Source: an uncultured Lachnospiraceae bacterium
GTDB lineage: Bacteria; Bacillota; Clostridia; Lachnospirales; Lachnospiraceae
Reading direction: 5' to 3'
Assembly (NCBI GenBank): GCA_910578715.1
Contig: CAJTRL010000018.1
Span: 1 to 61,799 of the forward strand
Length of the DNA stretch: 61,799 bases
Under the pieces are notes generated by a model. That model saw nothing but the letters and a program-made list of their open reading frames with translations. It ran no database searches and was not told where the DNA came from. The position numbers and the translations under genes are program-made. Position 1 is the first letter of the stretch, and each line of letters begins with the position of its first letter. This document shows positions 32,259-41,444 of the stretch, piece by piece.

Positions 32259-33824
32259 TTATTTTTCAATTCTTCGCTTAACAAACCGCCTCCGGCACCA
32301 CCCATAAAGCCCATATCCGCCAGCCGCTGCCAGCGGAAGCAGCCAAATAAAATATCCCAGGCAATACCGCGATAAAGTTTCCCACATAAGCTGGAAAGCA
32401 CATCCGCCAATCACATAAAGCTGAACCAGAACCGCCAGCGGATATTTTTTCCCGTCATAAATCGTATAAAGCCCCGTTAATAGCGCAGAGCAATACATAA
32501 ATAACATACTGCCGATTGACAGCTTGAATACCGCTGCTCTAAATGTACTTTCATAGAAAGCTCTGTATGCATCTTCCCATTCCTTGCTGCTGTATTCCAC
32601 ACCCTCCATCCGAATAATCTTGCGCGCACCAAACGTCGGGTCCAGCCACTGATATTCCGTCTTTTCCAAGAAAAAACGAAGGCTCCTCCTACCCGTCAGG
32701 TATTCCTCTATTACCGTCATGATGCGGCGGACTGCATCCCTGTTCGCCGCATTCCCATCGCCGCCATTTTCAGCAAAAATATCACCAAAAGAACCATCTT
32801 GGCTGCCAGGTCCGTCTGAGCCTTCCGTTGAAGTCAGTCCCATATATATTGTACAAGTTACAGGAATAGGGTCAGCTTCTCTGGACATCCCTGTTATTTC
32901 TGTATAAACCATATTGACGATTTTTATCGAGCCAAACACCATTACCGCTGTCAGGAAAATGACCAGCAAATTGCATACAAAACTCTTTTTTCCGTTATTC
33001 AGCATCAAATACAAAGCCGCAGCTACAAGACCGATTGCGGCAGACTGATGCATCAGTATGCCAAGCGGAAAGGCCACTGCAATTATGACCGCATATCGGG
33101 TTTTCCCCGTTTCATGCCATGCTGCAGCGGCATACAGCCCGAGAGACGTTAATGAAATCGACCATAAGGTTCCATAAATAAATGTCACATAAATAATGAC
33201 CGGATAGAATAGCATCATAAACAAAGAAGTCAGTATTTCAATCACGGTACTGCGAAAAATCAGTCTGGATGTCCTGCATACGCTGTAATAAAGCAAAAGC
33301 GCTGCAAAAAGATTAAAAATCCCGAATGAATAAAGGTTATCTCCAAAAATTCTAATCGCCAAAGAGACAAACAACGCAATGCTCCGGTTCCTGTGAAATA
33401 CAGAAAAATAATCGGCATTATAAGGCTCATCGAGAACACCTGCAAGCCTCCTCGCCTCCTGATAGACTTCATACTGGTCATAAATAGGCGGTTCATTATA
33501 GAATGCAACCCAAAATATGCCCACAAGTGTGATTACTGCCCCGCATCCGTAAAAAAACATCCGGGCGGCTTTTTCTCCCCTTTCCGGTCGTTCGCAAAGC
33601 CGTTCCAGAAACGCACACGCACCCATAACCGCCACCATTGCACCGATGGCAAGTCCTGCATAAAGATAAGGCGTATGGGTAACAATCGACTTGACACGTT
33701 CATAGTCATAGATATTCGTTTCACAATGTACAAAAACAGCCAAAACCGCAAGCAATCCAATAAATACCACGAAAATAAATGCAAACAGCTTGGACAACAT
33801 TATACGGCCTTTCCGATTATTCAT
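32259..33824 (-). CDS. Multi-spanning membrane protein, GT-C glycosyltransferase-like
   Basis: A 521-residue protein with about 11-12 membrane helices. It has an acidic motif after the second or third helix (FYNEPPIYDQYEVYQEARRL) and the helix series FGDNLYSFGIFNLFAALLLYY. These recall GT-C fold lipid-linked sugar transferases (family 39 type), where the first loop carries the catalytic Asp or Glu. Residues 330-420 form a large outside loop. The donor and acceptor are unknown. AAAAGGAG precedes the ATG. It separates the PanT-like gene from its decayed copy. Confidence 0.6.
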   Translation of the reverse strand: MNNRKGRIMLSKLFAFIFVVFIGLLAVLAVFVHCETNIYDYERVKSIVTHTPYLYAGLAIGAMVAVMGACAFLERLCERPERGEKAARMFFYGCGAVITLVGIFWVAFYNEPPIYDQYEVYQEARRLAGVLDEPYNADYFSVFHRNRSIALFVSLAIRIFGDNLYSFGIFNLFAALLLYYSVCRTSRLIFRSTVIEILTSLFMMLFYPVIIYVTFIYGTLWSISLTSLGLYAAAAWHETGKTRYAVIIAVAFPLGILMHQSAAIGLVAAALYLMLNNGKKSFVCNLLVIFLTAVMVFGSIKIVNMVYTEITGMSREADPIPVTCTIYMGLTSTEGSDGPGSQDGSFGDIFAENGGDGNAANRDAVRRIMTVIEEYLTGRRSLRFFLEKTEYQWLDPTFGARKIIRMEGVEYSSKEWEDAYRAFYESTFRAAVFKLSIGSMLFMYCSALLTGLYTIYDGKKYPLAVLVQLYVIGGCAFQLMWETLSRYCLGYFIWLLPLAAAGGYGLYGWCRRRFVKRRIEK

Positions 33825-33842
33825 AAAATATCTCCTTTTACA

Positions 33843-34040
33843 TCAACCTTTTTCTGACTGTTCCGCCGACAGCCATCCCTTGATGGGTTTTACTTTCATC
33901 AGTGCCAGCCCGACGCCTCCCGCGGTGCCGAGGGCATACGCATCTTTATACAAATTGAAAATGCCGGAAACACCTGCGACATTCGCCGCAAGCACATACA
34001 ATATAATCATATCACATTGACAAAAAATTGACAATATGAT
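33843..34040 (-). pseudogene. Decayed, internally deleted copy of the PanT-like gene
   Basis: A 63-codon frame joins three separated pieces of the intact protein at 31298-32143 in their original order: LAANVAGVSGIF, YKDAYALG and GGVGLALMKVKPIKGWL. The flanking CACATTGACAAAAAATTGAC (about 34014-34033) matches the stretch upstream of the intact gene (about 32203-32222). This is the remnant of a duplication that has lost its middle; no function is expected. Confidence 0.8.
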
Positions 34041-34288
34041 ATGATTATGTGTTTAACTATCAATAGTTAAAATTTTTAATTTTTAACCTTACAGTCATGC
34101 TCCATTTTAGTCTCATATGTATTGCTCTGCTTACGCTTCTTATTTTCGTGGTAATTATACATCTTTACAAATTATAATGCAACGAAAATAATGAGTACCA
34201 TTAACGCACAAATTCAATAGCGGGGATAATCATAACAAATGTATTACAACGAATAATATATGAAGAATAACATCCTTATTTCCCCTCA

Positions 34289-35596
34289 TTATGGATTACA
34301 CTTCTTACAAGGCACATACCCCTGTGCGATAACGCTCTCCCGGCTCTCCGACGTATCTTTCCGGTTCACCGTCGGAAGAGAACCACAGGAAGGCTTATGG
34401 AACTTCTTCGTCTTTGTATTCAGCACATAGGTTATTTCCGTCGTGTCCGGGGCCGCCGGAGCCGGGGCCGCCTCCTGAAGCGCCGGTGTGGAATCCTGGA
34501 CAGAAGACTGCGCCGCATCCCCGGTGTTCTCGCTCTGGCCCGCTGCCGCAGAGTCCTGCACGACCGCCCCGCCCTGGCCCTTCGCCGCAGAATCCGCTGC
34601 CGCTCCGCCCTGGCTTTTCGCCGCAGAATCCGCTGCCGCTCCGCTCTGGCTCTTCGCCGCAGAATCCGCTGCCGCTCCGCCCTGGCTCTTCGCCGCAGAG
34701 CCCGTCGGCTCGCCCGCTTTCCATGTCTCGGATGCCGGAACATTGAAGGTCAGCTTCTTTCCGTCGGAAGATGCGATAATCGTACCCGCTTCGTCGGTTC
34801 TGTATACCTTGATGCCGCCTGCCCGGAGCGCATTCAGCGTCTGGGCATGGGGATGTCCGTACTCGTTGCCCTCGGCACAGCTGATGACGGCATACGTCGG
34901 GTTTACCGCTTCCAGAAAATCTTCCGATGTGGATGTCTTGCTGCCGTGATGTCCGACCTGATAGACGTCGGCGGCTAGTTGTATGCCGCTGTCTATCATA
35001 TCCTGTTCCGCTTCTTCGCCCGCATCGCCCGTAAAAAGGAATTTATGGCTGCCGTTCTGCACAATCAGCGCCACCGACGCATCGTTGGGATTATCGTACT
35101 CCTGACAGGGCGCCAGAATCGTGACGGAAGCGGTTCCGAGAAAATATTTTTCCCCGGCTTCCGGCGTCGTATAGTCCAGCCTTTTATCGTCTAACGCCTG
35201 TATCAGCTTCCGGTATGTTTTGTTGTCTTTTTCAAAATTGGAGACAAACACTTTATCGATTTCAAATTTTTCGATGATGACGGGAGCGCCGCCGATGTGG
35301 TCGGCGTCCGGATGAGTCAGCACGAGATAGTCCAGTTTTTCGACTTTCTGTTTTTTCAGATAATTCTGTATCTGCGTGCCTTTGGAGTCGTCCCCCGCGT
35401 CAATCAGCATGGCATGCCCGCCGCAGACAATCAGGGTGGAATCCCCCTGTCCCACATCCAGAAAATGCACCTCCATCTTATCCGTACCAGCCGCCGACGA
35501 TGCGGATGGCACGGACAGACATGCTCCCACAAAGACCGCTGCCATAAGCGTCAGATACAGCAGTTTCCAGTATCGTTTTTTCATCTTTTTCAACAT
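34289..35596 (-). CDS. Exported ComEC-like metallo-beta-lactamase fold hydrolase
   Basis: A 435-residue protein. It has a signal-type N-terminal helix (LLYLTLMAAVFVGACLSVPS, possibly a lipobox-like Cys). A beta-lactamase fold follows with FLDVGQGDSTLI, LVLTHPDADHIGGAPVI (metal site HPDADH), FTGDAGEEAEQD and VGHHGSKTSTSEDF, as in the C-terminal domain of ComEC. Next comes a linker of 12-residue Ala/Lys/Ser/Gln/Gly repeats. The tail (TKTKKFHKPSCGS...GYVPCKKCNP) resembles Cys-rich tails of exported nucleases. A nuclease or phosphodiesterase role outside the cell is plausible. Start ATG 35596 follows GGAAAGGAC. Confidence 0.8.
   Translation of the reverse strand: MLKKMKKRYWKLLYLTLMAAVFVGACLSVPSASSAAGTDKMEVHFLDVGQGDSTLIVCGGHAMLIDAGDDSKGTQIQNYLKKQKVEKLDYLVLTHPDADHIGGAPVIIEKFEIDKVFVSNFEKDNKTYRKLIQALDDKRLDYTTPEAGEKYFLGTASVTILAPCQEYDNPNDASVALIVQNGSHKFLFTGDAGEEAEQDMIDSGIQLAADVYQVGHHGSKTSTSEDFLEAVNPTYAVISCAEGNEYGHPHAQTLNALRAGGIKVYRTDEAGTIIASSDGKKLTFNVPASETWKAGEPTGSAAKSQGGAAADSAAKSQSGAAADSAAKSQGGAAADSAAKGQGGAVVQDSAAAGQSENTGDAAQSSVQDSTPALQEAAPAPAAPDTTEITYVLNTKTKKFHKPSCGSLPTVNRKDTSESRESVIAQGYVPCKKCNP
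34555..34705 (-). repeat. 36-bp coding repeats in the metallo-beta-lactamase protein linker
   Basis: Four units of AAKSQGGAAADS with small changes (S/G, Q/G), then a degenerate fifth. They form a flexible linker between catalytic domain and Cys-rich tail. Confidence 0.8.
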
Positions 35597-35613
35597 TTTA
35601 TTATGTCCTTTCC

Positions 35614-37455
35614 TCAACGCTTCTTCAGATATCGGAATCCATAGGCCGGAAGCTCCACTGCTCCCGCTTTCACCGTCTCTTTGGAAAGAAGGTCAGTATA
35701 AGGCGTTCCTTCTTCCGGTACCAGCGCTGTTTTATCGTATTCACTGAAATTAAACAGACCAAGCAGCGTTTCTTTGCCGTAAGCCCTTCCGATGCCGAGC
35801 ACGCTCTTATCCCCTGTCTCAAAAGTCCAGGCATCCGCCTCGGTCATGAATACGTTTTCCGATTTCCGAATCTTCTCCAGCCGTCCAAGCTGCTGAAAAA
35901 TCCGGCCTTCCACCGTTTTATCATCCGTAATATTCTCCGCCAGCTTCCAGTTCATTGCGCCGCGGTGGATATAGCGGGAATCCTGGGCTTTATCCGGGTC
36001 GTCTTTATAGGTATAGTCATTGACCTGACCTATCTCGTCGCCGCCATACAGCACCGGAATACCTGACTGCATAAACATATAGGCATGAAGCATGACATCC
36101 ATCCGAACCGCCTGCTCCATCGCCTCTTCGTCCTGTTCAAATCCCGCTTTTTCGATGCCGCACATGGAGGCCGTCGTTCCACAGAATCTGGCATCCCCCG
36201 TCACCGGGTCCGCATTGTACAGCTCGCCCCGGCTGACACTGTTTCCCGCATATCCCTGAAAATAATCGTTCAGATACTGTTTATGAGACCTTTCTCCGAA
36301 TCCTTCCGTCTGCAGCGTTCCATAATCCAGTCCCCATCCGATGTCGTCGTGACAGCGCAGATAATTGAGAAACACATATTCCTTCGGAAGGCCGTTGACG
36401 ATATCGAGCTGCCTTTTTAACAGGCGGACATCCCGCGTCGCCACCGTATGCCAGGTAGTTGCCATCGTCGTTACGTTATAAAGCATATGGCATTCCGGTT
36501 TATCGACTGTCCCGAAATAAGGAACGACTTTTTCCGGCTCCATAACGACCTCGCCCAGCAGCAGAATACCCGGACAGACGATTTCGGCAATCATGCGCAT
36601 CATGCGCACGATGGTATGCACCTGTTTCAGATTCCGGCACTGGGTTCCCAGCTCCTTCCAGATATAAGGCACGGCGTCAATGCGGATGATATCAATCCCC
36701 CGGTTGGCCAGATAGAGGAAATTGTACATCATTTCATTAAATACGCGGGGATTCCGATAATTCAAATCCCATTGATAAGGGTAAAAAGAAGTCATCACAT
36801 AATGGTCAATTTCCGGAAGCCATGTAAAATTGCCCGGCGCCGTCGTCGGAAATACCTGGGGCACGGTTTTCTCGTACATATCCGGAATTTCCCTGTTATT
36901 GAAAAAGAAATAACGGCTCATATATTCACCGTCGCCCTTGCGCGCCTTTTTCGCCCACTCGTGGTCTTCCGAGGTGTGATTCATCACAAAATCCATGCAG
37001 ACATTGATTTTTTTCCGATGGCAAGCCGCCGTCAGGTCTTCCAAATCCTCCATCGTCCCCAGTTTTTCCTGTACTTTGCGGAAATCAGATACCGCGTAAC
37101 CGCCATCAGAGCGGCCTTTTGGCGTGTCCAGAAAAGGCATGAGATGAATATAATTCACATTGCATTTTTCCAGATAGTCCAGTTTCGATTCCACGCCTTT
37201 CATATTGCCGGCAAAATTATCAATATAGAACATCATGCCGAGCATATCGTTCTTTTTATACCAGTCCGGCTGCTTCTCCCGCTCGCAGTCCAGTTTTCTC
37301 AGCGCATCGGCACGTTCCTCATAAAACGCTTTCATCCCGTCACAAAGTTCCGCAAACATGGAACCGTTATCGTACAGCTCCATATAGAGCCAGCGCAGCT
37401 CGTCAAAATGCCGCTCAAACCGCTTTGTATATAATTCTTCGGATTTTTTTCCCAT
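35614..37455 (-). CDS. Amylosucrase-like GH13 enzyme
   Basis: A 613-residue alpha-amylase superfamily enzyme with the amylosucrase/sucrose hydrolase layout: an N-terminal helical domain (1-90), then the barrel. It has DFVMNHTSEDHEWA, GIDIIRIDAVPYIWKELG (nucleophile Asp), LLLGEVV (acid/base Glu) and YLRCHDDIGWG (stabilising Asp), followed by a C-terminal beta domain. It should split sucrose and transfer glucose to a glucan or water. Next to a fructokinase, sucrose-type ABC importer and GH32 gene. Start ATG 37455 behind GGGGGAG. No signal peptide, so cytoplasmic. Confidence 0.85.
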   Translation of the reverse strand: MGKKSEELYTKRFERHFDELRWLYMELYDNGSMFAELCDGMKAFYEERADALRKLDCEREKQPDWYKKNDMLGMMFYIDNFAGNMKGVESKLDYLEKCNVNYIHLMPFLDTPKGRSDGGYAVSDFRKVQEKLGTMEDLEDLTAACHRKKINVCMDFVMNHTSEDHEWAKKARKGDGEYMSRYFFFNNREIPDMYEKTVPQVFPTTAPGNFTWLPEIDHYVMTSFYPYQWDLNYRNPRVFNEMMYNFLYLANRGIDIIRIDAVPYIWKELGTQCRNLKQVHTIVRMMRMIAEIVCPGILLLGEVVMEPEKVVPYFGTVDKPECHMLYNVTTMATTWHTVATRDVRLLKRQLDIVNGLPKEYVFLNYLRCHDDIGWGLDYGTLQTEGFGERSHKQYLNDYFQGYAGNSVSRGELYNADPVTGDARFCGTTASMCGIEKAGFEQDEEAMEQAVRMDVMLHAYMFMQSGIPVLYGGDEIGQVNDYTYKDDPDKAQDSRYIHRGAMNWKLAENITDDKTVEGRIFQQLGRLEKIRKSENVFMTEADAWTFETGDKSVLGIGRAYGKETLLGLFNFSEYDKTALVPEEGTPYTDLLSKETVKAGAVELPAYGFRYLKKR

Positions 37456-37512
37456 GAAATACTCCCCCGCCCTTTCCTGTTCATTTTCCATCCGGCAGCT
37501 ATTCTTCTTTCC

Positions 37513-37627
37513 CGTCTGCCAGGACTTTCACGCCAGATACGCTTCCTTTTTCCTGTCCGCCAGGCCTTTTTCGCCAGATACGCTTCCTTTTTCCTGTCCG
37601 TCAGGCCTTTTCCGCCAGAAATGCTTC
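37513..37627 (-). repeat. Tandem 41-bp repeats duplicating the 3' end of the fructokinase gene
   Basis: The last nine codons and stop of the kinase plus the next 14 bases form a 41-bp unit (GAAGC...CTGGCG...AAAAGGCCTG...CGGACAGGAAAAAG) repeated about 2.7 times downstream of the true stop at 37601-37603. Copies two and three have lost the stop or acquired changes. Confidence 0.8.
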
Positions 37628-38620
37628 CACTTCTTCACGCGCCGGCATCACCCGTAGCGCGCCTTTTCTGGTCGTAATAATGGATGCCGCCGCATTGGCG
37701 AAACGCAGCATTTCCATCAGCTGTTCCTCCGTACAGGCTTTACAGTTTTCTGCAAAAAGAGTCCGGCTTTCCTCATTTTCCATTGCGCCGTCCGCCAGCA
37801 GATTTTCCAGCGCATAATTCAGAACACAGGCACAGAACGTATCGCCGGCACCCGTGGTCTCCACGGTCTTTTCCTGGACGAAGGCCGGGCACTCCACCCG
37901 TTTTCCTTCCGTATAAGCACGGCTGCCTTCTTTTCCCAGAGAAAGCAAGATTAACGGAATCGAAAAACGCTCCCGAATCCAGGCAATGCCCTTGTCGAAA
38001 TCTTCTTCCCCGGTCAGCCATTGTATCTCATTATCGGAGATTTTCAGAATCTGGCAGTACGCCATTCCGTATAGAATCTGCTCTCTCGCGTCCGCAAGGC
38101 TCTCCCACAGAGATTCCCGCAGATTCGGGTCGAAAGAAAGCACCGCGCCCCCCTCCTTCGCCACATCAATTGCACGCCGCGTTGCAAGACGACAGCTCTC
38201 ATGAGTCATGGACAGAGAGCCGTAATGGAAAATCCGGCTTTTCCGAATCAGCTCTTCCTCTAAATCCGACTCTTCCAGCGCCATATCGGCCCCCGGATTC
38301 CGGTAAAAAGAAAACTCTCTGTCCCCGTCTTCCATCGTATGGACGAAAGCCAGCGTCGTGCGCACCTCTTTGCTCTTTTTCAGCCCGCAGGTCTCGATTC
38401 CTACGCTCCGCAACGCCGATTCCAGCTGTCTTCCAAAAATATCCTCGCCGATTTTGCCGATGAAAGCCGTCTTCTTCGACAATTGTTTCAGCATCGCAAG
38501 CACGTTGCACGGCGCGCCTCCCGGATTCGCTTCCAGAAGAGGATTCCCCTGGGCGCTGACGCCGTTTTCCGTAAAATCAATCAATAGTTCCCCTAATGCC
38601 GTGACATCGTATGTTTTCAT
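37601..38620 (-). CDS. PfkB family fructokinase-like sugar kinase
   Basis: A 339-residue ribokinase-family protein. It has the N-terminal substrate signature (ANPGGAPCNVLAMLKQLSKKTAFIGKIGEDIFG) and the C-terminal ATP/anion-hole motif TTGAGDTFCACVLNYAL with catalytic Asp. Beside sucrose enzymes, fructose is the likely substrate; it would phosphorylate the fructose left by amylosucrase or GH32. ATG 38620 is five bases after GGGAG supplied by the family II leader module. Its 3' end is tandemly duplicated. Confidence 0.85.
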   Translation of the reverse strand: MKTYDVTALGELLIDFTENGVSAQGNPLLEANPGGAPCNVLAMLKQLSKKTAFIGKIGEDIFGRQLESALRSVGIETCGLKKSKEVRTTLAFVHTMEDGDREFSFYRNPGADMALEESDLEEELIRKSRIFHYGSLSMTHESCRLATRRAIDVAKEGGAVLSFDPNLRESLWESLADAREQILYGMAYCQILKISDNEIQWLTGEEDFDKGIAWIRERFSIPLILLSLGKEGSRAYTEGKRVECPAFVQEKTVETTGAGDTFCACVLNYALENLLADGAMENEESRTLFAENCKACTEEQLMEMLRFANAAASIITTRKGALRVMPAREEVEAFLAEKA

Positions 38621-38672
38621 TTTTACTCCCATCTGTCTGCTTTGGCAGACACTCAAATCAATCGTTGAAAAA
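38621..38672 (-). repeat. 5'-leader repeat module, family II (fructokinase copy)
   Basis: Minus strand: TTTTTCAAC, TTGATTTGAGT, hairpin GTCTGC-CAAA-GCAGAC, then AGATGGGAG five bases before the ATG. The same arrangement is found before rlmB at 20409-20470. Confidence 0.7.
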
Positions 38673-38678
38673 TGCTTT

Positions 38679-39707
38679 TCAGCCCGTGGTCTCCCGCCGG
38701 TACAACACCGGAGTGATAATTTTATGAATCGGTTCTTTCAGCAGAACCGGTTTCCGCTTCTTCCGTTCTTCCATCTGCTCCACGAGCAGACTGACCGCCT
38801 CATATGCCAGTCTGTCTATCTGCTGCCCCACCGTACTGATAGGAATAACGGCCTCTCTTGATATAATCGAATTATCGAATCCCACAATCAGATAATCCTG
38901 CGGCAGTTTTCCGTATTTCCGAAACAAAAGGTTCAGCAAAATATTGGCAAGTGTATCGTTTGAGAGAAAAACGCCCTTTTTCCGCCCGGCATAAGAGGTC
39001 TCCAGCTCTTCCAGCACTTCTGTGAGCTGCCTCTTCGCTTCCTCATGGGTATGCCCAAATTCCCGCAGAATCAATTTGTTCTGAAGGCCGTGCTCCTCAC
39101 AGAATCCCGTAAATCCCCGAACCCTTCCGCTGGCCGGAATTGCTTCGTCACAGGAACTGTTGATATGAAACAGCATATCGCAGTCACATTTTGCCAGAAG
39201 TCCTGCCGCCTGATAGCCTCCCATATAATTATCCGTATTGACGCTGCATATATGACGGTCTTCCCGCTCGATGGCCACGATGGGCACGGGCAGTCTGGCC
39301 AGTTCTTCGGACGGAATTGTGTGGCTCATGATAATCAGACCTTCTATTTTATAAGCGAGCAGCTCCTGAATATAACTCCGCTCCGTTTCTTCTTTTTCAT
39401 TACCCGTAAAAACCAGAAATTTATAGCCAAATTCTTCATATGTGGATAATATCTGGTCCAGCATTTCCGAATAAAAATGATAATACAAATCCGGGATAAT
39501 CACACCGATAAATTCCGTTTTGCCATTGGCAAGAACCCTGGCGACCTTATTTTCATGATAATTCAATGCGGTCAGCGCATCCGAAATAATCTGCTGGTTT
39601 TCCAGGGTCAGAGAATCAATATCATTAAAATATCGGGATATCGTCGTTTTGGAAAAATTTGTATATTTCGCAATGTCGTCAAAGGTGACATTTTTCTTCT
39701 GTGCCAC
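38679..39707 (-). CDS. LacI family transcriptional regulator of the sucrose locus
   Basis: A 342-residue LacI-type repressor. The N-terminal helix-turn-helix and hinge (VTFDDIAKYTNFSKTTISRYFND, ENKVARVLANGKT) precede a periplasmic-binding-protein-like sensor domain (FIGVIIPDLYYHFYSEMLDQ, IVGFDNSIISREAVIPIST). GTG 39707 is the likely start, with GAAGGGGG upstream. It is divergent from the ABC importer operon and close to several AAGTAACCGGTTACTT-type palindromes, which are its probable operators. Confidence 0.88.
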   Translation of the reverse strand: MAQKKNVTFDDIAKYTNFSKTTISRYFNDIDSLTLENQQIISDALTALNYHENKVARVLANGKTEFIGVIIPDLYYHFYSEMLDQILSTYEEFGYKFLVFTGNEKEETERSYIQELLAYKIEGLIIMSHTIPSEELARLPVPIVAIEREDRHICSVNTDNYMGGYQAAGLLAKCDCDMLFHINSSCDEAIPASGRVRGFTGFCEEHGLQNKLILREFGHTHEEAKRQLTEVLEELETSYAGRKKGVFLSNDTLANILLNLLFRKYGKLPQDYLIVGFDNSIISREAVIPISTVGQQIDRLAYEAVSLLVEQMEERKKRKPVLLKEPIHKIITPVLYRRETTG

Positions 39708-39779
39708 GATAAACAGCCCCCTTCCGTAAATCCCCTTTGCAAAGTATAGCAAAAAATATAGCAAGCCGCAATACATAAT

Positions 39780-39946
39780 CGGTTAAGTTACCGGTTAAGT
39801 AACCAGTTTTGTAACTTCTGCATAATTTCCTCTTTTCAAAATCAGCACTTGTCACAAACTTTATATTTCCGGTTGACTCTTCCCTCTTCACATGTTACGA
39901 TAAACGCATAAAGTAACCGGTTACTTAACTGGTAACTTTACCAGTT
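39780..39946. promoter_or_regulatory. Divergent control region with LacI-type operators
   Basis: Plus strand: -35 TTGACT (39873-39878), 17-base spacer, -10 TACGAT (39896-39901). Two palindromes follow immediately: AAGTAACCGGTTACTT (39911-39926, perfect) and AACTGGTAAC/TTTACCAGTT (39927-39946). A third, imperfect site (GTTACCGGTTAAGTAAC, about 39787-39803) lies near the regulator's own start. This layout fits repression of both directions by the LacI protein. Confidence 0.75.
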
Positions 39947-40020
39947 ATTCAGTTGACCGGAAAGCCAGTCACTTACACAAAAAAGAACTACATAAAAAAA
40001 AACGAACAGGAGGATTAGCG

Positions 40021-41394
40021 ATGAAAAGAAAAGCGTTAGCCCGTATTTGTCTGGGACTTACTCTGACGCTGCTGCCAGCCGCGCTCACGGGCTGCACCTT
40101 CGGCTTTGCCAGCGACCCGGACGACCCAAATGAAGAAGTAAAAGAAGAACCGATTGATACTTCGGTGGACACCTTCCAGTACGACCCGGCTTTAAGCGGA
40201 ACGAGCATCACCCTTTTAAATTCCAAAGCGGAAATCCAGGTAGCGCTGGAAAAAATGGGCGCCGAATACGAAAGCCGTTCCGGCGTTCATGTGGAGGTCA
40301 TGCCCGTTACCGACGGCGACTCCCCTTATACGAAAGTTGTAAGCCTGTACAATTCCGGGAATCCGCCCACGATGTCCATCCTCGATACGACGGATGTCAT
40401 CGCCCTTGCGGAAGAAAAAGCCGCCGACCTGACGGAAGAGCCCTGGACCGCGGAAGCCGCAGGTTATCTGACAGAAGTAAACGGCAGGATATACAGCTTC
40501 CCCCTTTGTATTGAAGGACGCGGCATCATCTACAACCGCACCGTGATAGAGGAAACGCTGGGGGAGCCTTTTGACCCGGCCTCCATCACCACTCTTGCAG
40601 ATTTCACCGCTCTTCTGGACCGTCTGGTGGCTGCCGGCATGGAACGGCCGCTGTCCCTGGCCAAAGAAGACTGGTCTCTGGGCGCGCACCAGCTGCAGTA
40701 TATTTATGAAACCTACAACGGCACTTCCGAAGGCGCACAGGAAGTCATCGGGCAAATCAGGAACGGGCAGCTCGATTTGACCGCCTATCCGCGCATGGGC
40801 GAATTTCTGGATGCTTTCGATGTTCTGAAAAAATACAATGTATCCGCCAAAGACCCGCTCGGCGCCGATTATGACGAAATGGCAATCGACCTGGCGGACG
40901 GCAAAACCGCTTTCTGGTTCAACGGAAACTGGGCCTGGCCGAATCTGGCGGAAGCGGGCGCAGAGAATGAAGACGCCTACGGCTTCCTTCCCTATTTCAT
41001 GAACAACGACCCGGAAGATTTTGTCAATCAGAAAATACAGGCATCCCCTTCCAAACAGGTCATGCTGGACGGACAGATGGCTTCGGAGAAAGAACAGGCG
41101 GCGGCAAGAGAATTTCTGAACTGGATTGTGTACAGCGAAATCGGCCAGCAGATGCTCGTAAAAACCTGTAACATCATTCCGCCTTTCCAGAATAACCCTT
41201 ACGAGCCGGGCGACCCGCTGAGCCGGGACATTTACACAAAAGTCCATGCCGGTGAAGCATTTAACGCTTCCGCCATCGTACCGAACGACCACTGGGCAGT
41301 TCTCGGCGCGGCCATGCAGAAATATCTGGCAGACCGGAGCGACAGACCGGAACTCATCGGCGTCATTCAGGCCTACTGGGATGAACAGGAATAA
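40021..41394 (+). CDS. Sugar ABC transporter substrate-binding lipoprotein
   Basis: A 457-residue family 1 extracellular solute-binding protein. Signal peptide with lipobox LTGC (lipidated C25). Typical opening SITLLNSKAEIQVALEKMGAEYESRSGV and the later GKTAFWFNGNWAWPNL. First gene of the importer operon, behind the operator region and an AGGAGG-type site. In context it should bind sucrose or related fructosides; the sequence alone does not fix the sugar. Confidence 0.9.
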   Translation: MKRKALARICLGLTLTLLPAALTGCTFGFASDPDDPNEEVKEEPIDTSVDTFQYDPALSGTSITLLNSKAEIQVALEKMGAEYESRSGVHVEVMPVTDGDSPYTKVVSLYNSGNPPTMSILDTTDVIALAEEKAADLTEEPWTAEAAGYLTEVNGRIYSFPLCIEGRGIIYNRTVIEETLGEPFDPASITTLADFTALLDRLVAAGMERPLSLAKEDWSLGAHQLQYIYETYNGTSEGAQEVIGQIRNGQLDLTAYPRMGEFLDAFDVLKKYNVSAKDPLGADYDEMAIDLADGKTAFWFNGNWAWPNLAEAGAENEDAYGFLPYFMNNDPEDFVNQKIQASPSKQVMLDGQMASEKEQAAAREFLNWIVYSEIGQQMLVKTCNIIPPFQNNPYEPGDPLSRDIYTKVHAGEAFNASAIVPNDHWAVLGAAMQKYLADRSDRPELIGVIQAYWDEQE

Positions 41395-41444
41395 ATCTTT
41401 CATGATTACTAAATTTTTATGACGAAAAAGGAGGTTCAAACATT

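Noticed and set aside
40216..41439. 407-codon minus-strand open frame
   Set aside because: Fully antisense to the sugar-binding lipoprotein gene, with no family resemblance; a shadow of codon bias.
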